Position numbers and translations under genes: made by a program. A stretch of DNA of 5,804 bases from Alistipes sp. (lineage in GTDB: Bacteria > Bacteroidota > Bacteroidia > Bacteroidales > Rikenellaceae), in NCBI GenBank assembly GCA_017559685.1, contig JAFYQY010000191.1, forward strand, positions 1-5,804. Reading direction: 5' to 3'. The notes beneath the pieces are model-generated. The model did not search any database. It saw nothing but the letters and a program-made list of their open reading frames with translations, and was not told the origin of the DNA. How positions within the stretch are numbered: the first letter of the stretch is position 1; each line of letters opens with the position of its first letter. This document shows, in pieces, positions 1 to 5,795 of this stretch.

Positions 1-42
1 GAGAGTTTTTTAGAGAGTAGTTAGGAGAGAGTAGAGAGTAGT
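1..42. repeat. purine-rich GAGAGTAG low-complexity repeat
   Basis: The octamer GAGAGTAG occurs at 13-20, 27-34 and 34-41, with a partial copy at the window start (GAGAGTTT). Similar purine-rich sequence (GGAGAGTTGAAAGTTGAGAGTAG) follows the second phosphoesterase gene around 3483-3505. No reading frame is supported here. The window edge cuts the stretch, so its true length and the gene to its left are unknown. Such runs are common between genes in Bacteroidetes; I assign no function. Confidence 0.6.
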
Positions 43-52
43 TTTTAACCCT

Positions 53-106
53 AATGCCCCTAATGTCCCTAACGACTCTAACGACTCTAACGACTCTAAC
101 GCCACT
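53..106. repeat. 9-bp tandem repeat array, six units
   Basis: Six consecutive 9-mers lie in register: AATGCCCCT (53-61), AATGTCCCT (62-70), three identical AACGACTCT (71-79, 80-88, 89-97) and AACGCCACT (98-106). A partial AACCCT precedes them at 47-52. The three identical central copies suggest recent slippage or expansion. Read on the other strand the units are AG-G-C-TT words that resemble the array at 3556-3591. It lies outside any gene. Confidence 0.85.
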
Positions 107-115
107 AATAATTTT

Positions 116-123
116 TAATTTTG
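116..123 (+). promoter_or_regulatory. possible Bacteroidetes -7 promoter element upstream of lpxA
   Basis: TAATTTTG matches the TAnnTTTG -7 consensus described for the Bacteroidetes primary sigma factor. A start about 7 bp downstream would fall near 130, at the left edge of the palindrome 129-324, giving an lpxA leader of about 200 nt made almost wholly of that palindrome. I see no good TTTG -33 element near 88-95, where the 9-bp array lies. The surrounding sequence is A/T-rich, so a chance match is possible. Confidence 0.3.
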
Positions 124-128
124 AATTT

Positions 129-324
129 AAGGTGGGTTCTATAAATTAGTTCAAGTTGATTTTGGAATTTGTTTCGAGTGGATTTCTTGCTTTTAACGAA
201 GGCGCAATGCAGGTGTATTGCAACTGAGATAAAACAAGAAATAGACCGAAAGAAAACCAAAAGCAACCGAAATAAGAACCTACCAATATACAAGAATTTA
301 TTACTAATTTATAGAACACACCTT
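129..324. repeat. 196-bp imperfect palindrome (MITE-like element or hairpin leader)
   Basis: The outer arms 129-150 and 303-324 are inverted copies matching at 21 of 22 positions (mismatch G135/A318). An inner stem pairs 155-158 with 264-267, 160-165 with 257-262, 168-170 with 253-255, 172-176 with 247-251, 178-179 with 245-246, 182-189 with 235-242, and 191-195 with 230-234 (C190 bulged). A small hairpin GCAAT/ATTGC (204-208/217-221) lies at the centre. The right arm carries about 30 extra bases (268-302), within which 271-275 can pair with 298-302. No protein is supported, and no target-site duplication is evident. It could be a miniature inverted-repeat element, a decayed insertion-sequence remnant, or a structured lpxA leader. 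It ends 4 bp before the lpxA ATG. Confidence 0.75.
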
Positions 325-328
325 TCAT

Positions 329-1111
329 ATGATTAGTCCTTTAGCTTTTGTTCACCCCGATGCAAAGTTGGGTAAGAACGTTACAGTAGAGCCATTTGCG
401 TATATCGCAGGCGACGTTGAGATTGGAGATGATTGCTGGATTGGCCCAGGTGCCGTAATTCACGACGGTGCCCGCATCGGCAAGCGCAATAAGATTCACA
501 CCGCAGCTTCGATTTCGTGCCTTCCGCAGGATTTGAAGTTCGTAGGCGAGAAGACCACAGCCGTAATTGGCGACGACAACGATATTCGTGAGTGTGTAAC
601 CATCAGCCGTGGTACTGCTTCACGTGGCACTACCGTTGTTGGTAGTGGCAACCTTCTTATGGCATACGTTCACGTGGCACACGATGACGTTGTGGGCAAC
701 CACTGCGTTATCACAAACCGTGTTTCGTTGGCTGGCGAGGTTGAGGTTGGCGACTGGGTTGTTATTGGCGGTCACTCGGCAGTACACCAATGGTGCAAGA
801 TTGGCGACCACTCGATGATTCAGGGTGGCTCGTTGGTACGTCAGGATGTTCCACCATTCGTAACTATGCGTGAGACAGGAAGCTACGCAGGTATCAACAA
901 GTTGGGTTTGCAGCGTCGAGGCTTCACTTCGGAGCAGATTGCCGCTATCCACAACACTTGCCGCATAATCTTCCAGAGCGATTTGAACTTCTCGAACGCT
1001 TGCAACGAGGCGGAGAACACCCTGCCGCAGTCGCCTGAGCGTGATGCTATCATCAGCTTCGTACGTGCCTCTATTGGCGGTCGTGGCGTAATTAAGAAGT
1101 ACGGTAGATAA
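329..1111 (+). CDS. lpxA: acyl-ACP--UDP-N-acetylglucosamine O-acyltransferase (LpxA)
   Basis: Cytoplasmic enzyme that moves a 3-hydroxyacyl chain from acyl carrier protein to the 3-OH of UDP-GlcNAc, the first step of lipid A synthesis; it works as a trimer. At 260 aa it is close to the 262-aa E. coli enzyme. Hexapeptide repeats of the left-handed beta helix run over about residues 1-185 (IGDDCWIGPGAVI near 32-44, VGSGNLLMAYVHVAH at 104-118). The HxxH pair H115/H118 corresponds to E. coli H122/H125, H118 being the expected general base. H153-Q154 matches H160-Q161, and G166 matches the ruler residue G173, consistent with a long acyl chain. The RRGF motif at 196-199 opens the helical C-terminal domain. 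Position 137 is Glu where E. coli has H144. The start is fixed by the usual MISPLA N-terminus; no clear Shine-Dalgarno precedes it. The phosphoesterase gene follows after 20 bp. No lpxC/fabZ is visible upstream in the window. Confidence 0.96.
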   Translation: MISPLAFVHPDAKLGKNVTVEPFAYIAGDVEIGDDCWIGPGAVIHDGARIGKRNKIHTAASISCLPQDLKFVGEKTTAVIGDDNDIRECVTISRGTASRGTTVVGSGNLLMAYVHVAHDDVVGNHCVITNRVSLAGEVEVGDWVVIGGHSAVHQWCKIGDHSMIQGGSLVRQDVPPFVTMRETGSYAGINKLGLQRRGFTSEQIAAIHNTCRIIFQSDLNFSNACNEAENTLPQSPERDAIISFVRASIGGRGVIKKYGR

Positions 1112-1131
1112 AACCTAAAAGACGAGACAAT

Positions 1132-2283
1132 ATGAAGAGATTATTTTTAGCAGCGATGTTGCTCTGTGGCATCTACTCGGCACAGGCGATTAAGATTCTC
1201 CACGGCCCATATTTGCAGGCCGTAACCGATACCGAGGCCACAATTATGTGGGTTACCGACGTAGACGCACTCTCGTGGGTGGAGGTTGCTCCAGAGGATG
1301 GCAAGCACTTCTACTACTGCGACCGTCCTAAGTTTTTCCAGACCTGCAACGGCAAACGAGTTATCGGCACCCTTCACCAGGTGCGAGTTACGGGCTTGGA
1401 GCCAGGCAAGAAGTATCGCTATGCCGTAGCCTCGAAGGAGGTGCTCGAGCAGAAGGGCAACCGCATCAGCTATGGTCAAATCGTATCGACAAACGTATAC
1501 CGCAAGGGTGCGCAGATCATCCCTACACTCGATCCTAAGAAGGAGAGTATCGAGTTTGTGGTGATGAACGACGTGCACGCCAAGAACGAGAAGATGGAGG
1601 CCTACCTCGCTCACAACTTCGATAAGAGCAAGACCGATATGGTTATCTTCAACGGCGATATGGTGAGCAGTTTCCCTACAGAGGATACTATATTCAAGGG
1701 CTTCCTCGATACCGCTGTAAAGAACTTCGCAAGCGATGTTCCATTCTTCTACGTGCGTGGTAACCACGAGACCCGTGCTAAGTGCGCAACCAAGTTTATG
1801 GACTACTTCCCAACTACAACGGGCAAGCCTTACTACTCTTTCGTTCACGGAAACACCTTCTTCCTGATGCTCGACGGTGGCGAGGATAAGCCTGACAACA
1901 ACATCGAGTACTACGAGACTGCTGCCTACGACGCATACCGTGCTGAGGAGGCTGAGTGGTTGAAGAAGGTTGTCGAGACCGAGGAGTTCAAGAGCGCAAA
2001 GCACCGCATTGTATTCTTGCATATGCCTCCAGTTGACGGCCATAAGATGTGGCACGGAACAAAGCATATCAAGGAGTTGTTCATACCTATATTAAATAAG
2101 GCTAACATCTCGGTTATGTTGTGCGGTCACGTTCACAAGTACTCGTTCCACAACGATCAGGCCAATTTCCCAATTGTAGTAAACTCATTCGAGGACGCCT
2201 TGAAGGTTAAGGTAAACAAAAATATCAAGGTCGATGTTGTAAATATGGAGGGCAAAGTACTCCACACTCACAACTTCAAATAG
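1132..2283 (+). CDS. exported calcineurin-like metallophosphoesterase with N-terminal PAP/Fn3-type domain (copy 1)
   Basis: Predicted secreted metal-dependent phosphoesterase, 383 aa; substrate unknown. A signal peptide spans residues 1-19 with cleavage expected after AQA (17-19). C12 lacks a proper lipobox, so a lipoprotein is unlikely. About residues 22-120 form a purple-acid-phosphatase-type N-terminal beta domain (GPYLQAVTDTEATIMW at 25-40, TGLEPGKKYRY at 87-97). The catalytic domain follows, with all metal-ligand motifs: D147-x-H149, G175-D176, GNHE 210-213, H297 and GHVH 332-335. A short beta-rich tail ends the protein. It begins 20 bp after lpxA on the same strand, so co-transcription is likely. 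The next gene is a close paralogue. Family members hydrolyse phosphomonoesters, phosphodiesters or nucleotides, and sequence alone does not choose. It is probably not LpxH, which acts in the cytoplasm. Confidence 0.9.
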   Translation: MKRLFLAAMLLCGIYSAQAIKILHGPYLQAVTDTEATIMWVTDVDALSWVEVAPEDGKHFYYCDRPKFFQTCNGKRVIGTLHQVRVTGLEPGKKYRYAVASKEVLEQKGNRISYGQIVSTNVYRKGAQIIPTLDPKKESIEFVVMNDVHAKNEKMEAYLAHNFDKSKTDMVIFNGDMVSSFPTEDTIFKGFLDTAVKNFASDVPFFYVRGNHETRAKCATKFMDYFPTTTGKPYYSFVHGNTFFLMLDGGEDKPDNNIEYYETAAYDAYRAEEAEWLKKVVETEEFKSAKHRIVFLHMPPVDGHKMWHGTKHIKELFIPILNKANISVMLCGHVHKYSFHNDQANFPIVVNSFEDALKVKVNKNIKVDVVNMEGKVLHTHNFK

Positions 2284-2315
2284 AGGAGAAATCAAACCTA
2301 AAAACTAGCCATACT

Positions 2316-3482
2316 ATGAAAAAGTTATTTCTTATTGCAGCATTGTTCTGCGGTATCTACTCGGCATCGGCAATCAAGATTATCTATGGCCCTTACTTGC
2401 AGGCCGTAACCGACACCGAGGCTACCGTTGTTTGGGTAACCGATCAGAAGGCGACTTCGTGGGTTGAGGTTGCACCAGTGGATGGCACCAACTTCTACAA
2501 CGTAGAGCGTCCAAAGTACTACCAGACCTACCTCGGCAAGCGTGTTTTCGGCACTGAGCATCAGGTAAAGATCACAGGTCTCGAGCCAGGCAAGCAATAT
2601 TGCTACTCGGTAACGTCAAAGGAGGTACTCGGTATGAAACACGCACGTGTAACCTACGGTCACGTCGTTACTGCCCGCATCTACGGCAAGAAGTACCCAG
2701 GCTTCTATACCCTCGATCCAAAGAAGGAGAGCACTCAATTTATCGTATTGAACGACATCCACGCCAAGCAGGAGAAGATGGATGCGTTGCTCAACACCTT
2801 CGACAAGAATAAGACCGAGATGGTATTCTATAATGGCGATATGGTGAGCCACGTGCCAAATGTGGAGATTCTCTTCGACGGTTTCGTGAATGCTTCGGTT
2901 GAGCGCTTTGCAAAGCAGACTCCGTTCTACCTCGTACGTGGTAACCACGAGACCCGTGGTTTGTTCGCTACAAGCTTCCTCACCTACTTCCCTACCCCAA
3001 CAGGTAAGACCTACTTTACGTTGAAGCACGGCGATGTATTCTTCATCATCCTGGATGGTGGCGAGGATAAGCCAGATAGCGACCTCGAGTACTACGAGAC
3101 TGCCGTTTACGACCAATATCGTCGTGAGGAGGCCGAGTGGTTGAAGAAGGTTGTAGAGACCGAGGAGTGCAAGAATGCTAAGTACCGTGTAGTTCTTATG
3201 CATATGGCCCCTATCGGAGGTAAGAATATGTGGCACGGCCCTAAGTACTCGGGCGAGTGCTTCCTCCCAATCTTGAACAAGGCTAACATCACCGTTATGC
3301 TCGGAGGACATACCCACCGCTACTCGTACACTCACAATAAGCCTGAGGTGAGCGACGCAACATTCCCAATCCTTGTGAACTCACACAACACAGCGTTGAA
3401 GGCTAACGTAAACTCTGACTGCATCAAGATCGACGTTGTCGATATGACAGGCAAGGTAACAAAGAGCCACACTTTCAAATAG
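2316..3482 (+). CDS. exported calcineurin-like metallophosphoesterase with N-terminal PAP/Fn3-type domain (copy 2)
   Basis: Paralogue of the preceding gene, 388 aa; substrate unknown. The first 100 residues align without gaps at about 70% identity. The signal peptide covers residues 1-19 (cleavage after ASA). The N-terminal beta domain carries the same GPYLQAVTDTEAT start (25-37). The metal-binding set is complete: D147-x-H149, G174-D175, GNHE 209-212, H296 and GHTH 331-334, so both copies should be active. Differences include one residue fewer near 159-161, a six-residue insertion near 342-347 (KPEVSD region) after the last metal motif, and different cysteines (C96, C285, C315 and C369 have no partner in copy 1). 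The gap from copy 1 is 32 bp and repeats the leader word AAACCTAAAA found before copy 1, which supports tandem duplication. A strong terminator follows, making this the last gene of the cluster. Confidence 0.9.
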   Translation: MKKLFLIAALFCGIYSASAIKIIYGPYLQAVTDTEATVVWVTDQKATSWVEVAPVDGTNFYNVERPKYYQTYLGKRVFGTEHQVKITGLEPGKQYCYSVTSKEVLGMKHARVTYGHVVTARIYGKKYPGFYTLDPKKESTQFIVLNDIHAKQEKMDALLNTFDKNKTEMVFYNGDMVSHVPNVEILFDGFVNASVERFAKQTPFYLVRGNHETRGLFATSFLTYFPTPTGKTYFTLKHGDVFFIILDGGEDKPDSDLEYYETAVYDQYRREEAEWLKKVVETEECKNAKYRVVLMHMAPIGGKNMWHGPKYSGECFLPILNKANITVMLGGHTHRYSYTHNKPEVSDATFPILVNSHNTALKANVNSDCIKIDVVDMTGKVTKSHTFK

Positions 3483-3506
3483 TGGAGAGTTGAAAGTTGA
3501 GAGTAG

Positions 3507-3538
3507 AAGAGCAGAGACGTTTCTCTGCTCTTTTTTTT
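3507..3538 (+). terminator. rho-independent terminator of the lpxA-phosphoesterase cluster
   Basis: An 11-bp perfect stem (AAGAGCAGAGA 3507-3517 with TCTCTGCTCTT 3522-3532) closes a 4-nt loop CGTT. The T run 3531-3538 overlaps the foot of the stem and extends it. It starts 24 bp after the stop of the second phosphoesterase gene and reads on the plus strand; the other strand lacks a matching T tract. This is the clearest transcription stop in the window. Confidence 0.9.
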
Positions 3539-3555
3539 GCTATTATAGGAGTGAA

Positions 3556-3591
3556 TTGGGCGTTAAGGGTGTTAAAGGGATTATAGGAGTT
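3556..3591. repeat. degenerate 9-bp tandem repeat, four units
   Basis: Four 9-mers in register: TTGGGCGTT (3556-3564), AAGGGTGTT (3565-3573), AAAGGGATT (3574-3582) and ATAGGAGTT (3583-3591). The shared core is GGG-N-GTT-like. The complement of the array at 53-106 gives units such as AGGGACATT and AGTGGCGTT, so both gaps appear to carry the same repeat family in opposite orientation. Confidence 0.55.
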
Positions 3592-3601
3592 GATAGGATG
3601 C

Positions 3602-3614
3602 GCACCTGCGGTGC
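3602..3614. repeat. small GC hairpin in the TAGGA repeat region
   Basis: GCACC (3602-3606) pairs perfectly with GGTGC (3610-3614) around a 3-nt TGC loop. It is flanked on both sides by TGATAGGAT (3591-3599 and 3616-3624), so the hairpin sits between direct copies of a 9-bp word. It has no T tract and is not an obvious terminator. It may be the centre of a dispersed repeat unit. Confidence 0.45.
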
Positions 3615-3781
3615 TTGATAGGATTAAATAGGAGTTTATAGGAAATTCGCCATCTTATCCTATCGAGGGCGCAAACCCGACTCCTATCCTATCCTATCCT
3701 TTTCCACTCTCCACTTAAAAGCCTTTTTTCATCTCTTGTTAGAAGCGGTGAGATGTGGTGCGGATTGCGGCTTATCACAGA

Positions 3782-3908
3782 AAAAACGCATTCTAAGGAG
3801 GTAGTTGCAACACCGTCAAAGAAAATAGAGATGGGCGCATACTAAAACGTATGTAACCATCTCTATTTTTGAAGACAAGGAAGCAAATGCCCCTTAAAAT
3901 GCGTTTTT
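3782..3908. repeat. 127-bp imperfect palindrome at the nqrF 3' end
   Basis: Outer arms 3782-3792 and 3898-3908 are perfect inverted copies (AAAAACGCATT). Pairing continues inward with mismatches: 3794-3798 with 3892-3896, 3800 with 3890, 3805-3808 with 3883-3886, 3811 with 3880, and 3815-3817 with 3874-3876. It then becomes a perfect 13-bp stem at 3822-3834 with 3857-3869, and an apical stem 3837-3842/3849-3854 (one G-T pair) with a 6-nt loop. The symmetry covers the whole element, which suggests a MITE-like insertion or a decayed palindromic repeat and not just a terminator. No target-site duplication is clear. Its right end overlaps the nqrF stop codon (3907-3909) by two bases. Confidence 0.7.
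3822..3869 (-). terminator. probable nqr operon terminator (core of the palindrome)
   Basis: The 13-bp stem AAAATAGAGATGG (3822-3834) with CCATCTCTATTTT (3857-3869), plus the 6-bp apical stem, lies 37 bp beyond the nqrF stop. Read on the minus strand the stem ends in ...CTATTTTC TTTG, and on the plus strand in ...CTATTTTTGAAG. The terminal A/T pairs supply the U tract in either direction, so it may work both ways between the two convergent units. The T tract is mostly inside the stem, so efficiency is uncertain. Confidence 0.6.
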
Positions 3909-5163
3909 ATGCGCCGAAGTTATCGTAAAGAATATTCTCCGGTGGAACACCGAGTGAATCGAGAAGCTTCTCTACTGCGCCGACCATCATTGGAGGTCCA
4001 CACATAAGGTAGATACATCCCTCTGGATCCTCGTGGTTCTTGAGGTAGTTCTCGAAGAGAACGTTGTGAACGAAACCTACCTTGTAGTCTACGCCTGCTG
4101 CATCTGCCTCCGGATCTGGACGGTCGAGAGCAAGGTTGAACTTGAAGTTAGGGAACTCCTTCTCGATAGCTGCGTAATCCTCAAGATAGAACGCCTCCTT
4201 GAGCGAACGAGCACCATACCAGAAGGTTACAGGGCGCTTAGTCTTCTCAGTCTTGAAGAGGTGCATAATGTGCGAACGCATAGGCGCCATACCTGCACCA
4301 CCACCGATGAAGATCAACTCCTGAGTATCAGGCAAGTTGTCTGGCAAGAAGAACTCACCGTAAGGACCCGACATAGTGATCTTATCGCCCGGCTTGAGCG
4401 AGTAGATATACGACGAACATACGCCTGGATTAACAGGAAGCATCTTACGATCTGGGCCAAATGGAGGAGTTGCGATACGAACGTTGAGACGGATGATATC
4501 GCCCTCAGCTGGATAGGTAGCGCACGAGTATGCACGCACCTGTGGCTCAGGGTTAACCATCTTCAAGTCACGGAGGCCAAACTTAACCCAATCCTCCTCG
4601 TACTGTGGATCAACGTCGATATCCTTGTAATCTACGGTAATAGCAGGAACATCAATCTGGATGTAACCACCCGAACGGAAGTTGAGGTGCTCGCCCTCAG
4701 GCAACTTAACCACGAACTCCTTGATGAAGGTTGCAACATTGTGATTAGACACAACCTCGCACTCCCACTTCTTAATACTCAATACTGAATCAGGAACAGC
4801 GATCTTCATATCCTCCTTAACCTTAACCTGGCAGCCCAAACGCCAATTATCACGGAGCTGCTTGCGGTTGAAGAAACCGGTCTCGGTAGGGAGAACCTCG
4901 CCTCCACCCTCCATAACCTGGCACTTGCACTGACCGCAGGCACCCTTACCACCGCAAGCCGATGGAAGGAAGATGTCTGCTGTAGCGAGTGTCGCAAGGA
5001 GGTTACCACCAGCCTCAACCTCAACGACCTTCTTGCCGTTGTTGATGTCGATGGTTACATTGCCCGACGAGGTCAACTTAGCCTTTGCAAAGAGCAACAG
5101 TGCCACCAAGAGGAGTGTTACTGCAAGAAAGGCAACGATAGCAACAATAATTATTTTTGTCAT
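3907..5163 (-). CDS. nqrF: Na+-translocating NADH:quinone reductase subunit F (NqrF)
   Basis: Electron-input subunit of the Na+-NQR respiratory pump: it oxidises NADH and passes electrons through FAD and a 2Fe-2S cluster into the membrane subunits. It has 418 aa, near the family norm (V. cholerae 408). One membrane anchor spans about residues 4-26. A plant-type ferredoxin domain covers about 36-125, with ligands C70, C76, C79 and C111, the same numbering as reported for V. cholerae. The flavin domain carries R210-x-Y212-S213 and the GVCSSY segment at 247-252. The NADH-binding domain has GGGAGMAP at 287-294 and C388-GPP. The C-terminus DNFGA is typical, so the protein is complete. It starts 23 bp after the nqrE stop on the same strand, in the usual nqrE-nqrF order and as the last gene. 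I see no strong Shine-Dalgarno (AGAAG lies directly against the ATG). Confidence 0.98.
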   Translation of the reverse strand: MTKIIIVAIVAFLAVTLLLVALLLFAKAKLTSSGNVTIDINNGKKVVEVEAGGNLLATLATADIFLPSACGGKGACGQCKCQVMEGGGEVLPTETGFFNRKQLRDNWRLGCQVKVKEDMKIAVPDSVLSIKKWECEVVSNHNVATFIKEFVVKLPEGEHLNFRSGGYIQIDVPAITVDYKDIDVDPQYEEDWVKFGLRDLKMVNPEPQVRAYSCATYPAEGDIIRLNVRIATPPFGPDRKMLPVNPGVCSSYIYSLKPGDKITMSGPYGEFFLPDNLPDTQELIFIGGGAGMAPMRSHIMHLFKTEKTKRPVTFWYGARSLKEAFYLEDYAAIEKEFPNFKFNLALDRPDPEADAAGVDYKVGFVHNVLFENYLKNHEDPEGCIYLMCGPPMMVGAVEKLLDSLGVPPENILYDNFGA

Positions 5164-5186
5164 CTTCTTTTACTCTTATTAAAGGT

Positions 5187-5795
5187 TTACAACTGAATAC
5201 CCGAGAATATCATAAATGCGATACCCATAAGGCCTGTGATAATAAATGCGATACCCGGACCCTTCAAAGCTGCAGGGATGTGCGAGTACGAGAGACGCTC
5301 ACGGATAGCAGCCATCATAACGATAGCCAACCACCAGCCAATACCCGAACCCAAACCATATACTACCGACTGACCAACGTTGTTAATCTCGCCTGCACCA
5401 ACCATCTGCTGCATAAAGAGCGAGCCACCCATGATGGCACAGTTTACAGCGATGAGTGGAAGGAAGATACCGAGCTGGTTGTAGAGCGATGGCGAGAACT
5501 TCTCGACAATCATCTCAACCAACTGCACGAATGCAGCGATAACGGCAATGAAGATGATGAAGGTAAGGAACGACAAGTCTACGCCCTCAACCAATGCGTT
5601 AGGTGCAAGAACATACTCATTCAAGAGGTAGTTCAAAGGCACTGTCATAGTCTGCACGAAAGTTACTGCAAGACCGAGACCGAGAGCTGTCTTTACGTTC
5701 TTAGATACAGCGATATAGGAGCACATTCCGAAGAAGAATGCGAAGACCATGTTGTCGATAAAAATCGAGCTGATAAATAAATTCAATGTTTCCAT
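5187..5795 (-). CDS. nqrE: Na+-translocating NADH:quinone reductase subunit E (NqrE)
   Basis: Integral membrane subunit of Na+-NQR, 202 aa, full length. Six hydrophobic segments lie near residues 7-30, 37-58, 73-95, 107-128, 143-164 and 178-199. Cysteines C25 (FFGMCSY) and C119 (AVNCAIMG) correspond to the conserved pair C26/C120 of V. cholerae NqrE, which with the related NqrD binds the intramembrane iron centre on the electron path. RnfA/RnfE are homologous, but the adjacent NqrF with its ferredoxin, FAD and NADH domains identifies this as Nqr. The ATG at 5793-5795 is preceded by TAGGAA, a possible ribosome site, two bases upstream of which the sequence nears the window edge. nqrD and the earlier subunits should lie to the right; the operon promoter is not in view. 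Confidence 0.97.
   Translation of the reverse strand: METLNLFISSIFIDNMVFAFFFGMCSYIAVSKNVKTALGLGLAVTFVQTMTVPLNYLLNEYVLAPNALVEGVDLSFLTFIIFIAVIAAFVQLVEMIVEKFSPSLYNQLGIFLPLIAVNCAIMGGSLFMQQMVGAGEINNVGQSVVYGLGSGIGWWLAIVMMAAIRERLSYSHIPAALKGPGIAFIITGLMGIAFMIFSGIQL

Larger units (their letters stand above)
3481..3715. repeat. intergenic repeat block bounded by a 10-bp inverted repeat
   Basis: AGTGGAGAGT at 3481-3490 is perfectly inverted as ACTCTCCACT at 3706-3715. Between them lie the intrinsic terminator, a 9-bp array (3556-3591), and TAGGA words at 3545, 3584, 3594, 3619, 3629 and 3639 that meet their complement TCCTA in the right half. The right half includes three and a bit TATCC units at 3685-3700. 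GATAGGAT (3617-3624) can pair with ATCCTATC (3657-3664). No coding frame is supported. The left arm overlaps the stop codon of the second phosphoesterase gene by two bases, so it may be partly chance. Confidence 0.5.

Noticed and set aside
53..106. CRISPR-like array
   Set aside because: The units are 9 bp and contiguous with no spacers, so it is a simple tandem repeat.
105..328. Two overlapping minus-strand frames of about 60 codons upstream of lpxA
   Set aside because: They sit across the palindrome, have low-complexity hydrophobic/basic composition and no recognisable family. The inverted-repeat structure explains the sequence better.
1132..1192. Possible lipoprotein signal around C12 of the phosphoesterases
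   Set aside because: The residue before the cysteine is Leu or Phe, not Gly/Ala/Ser, and a good signal peptidase I site (AQA or ASA) lies just after it.
1147..2067. 306-codon open frame antisense to the first phosphoesterase
   Set aside because: It lies wholly within a gene with clear catalytic motifs, shows no recognisable domain, and the paralogous gene has similar antisense frames at 2325-2597 and 2616-3335. It follows from codon use on the coding strand.
3730..3755. CATCTC/GAGATG inverted repeat as another terminator
   Set aside because: Only 6 bp with a 14-nt loop and no T tract following; this is within chance expectation.
4033..4788. 251-codon open frame on the plus strand
   Set aside because: It is a shadow of nqrF, whose ferredoxin, FAD and NADH motifs establish the minus strand as coding.
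5157..5780. 207-codon open frame on the plus strand
   Set aside because: It is a shadow of nqrE, which has six membrane segments and both conserved cysteines on the minus strand.
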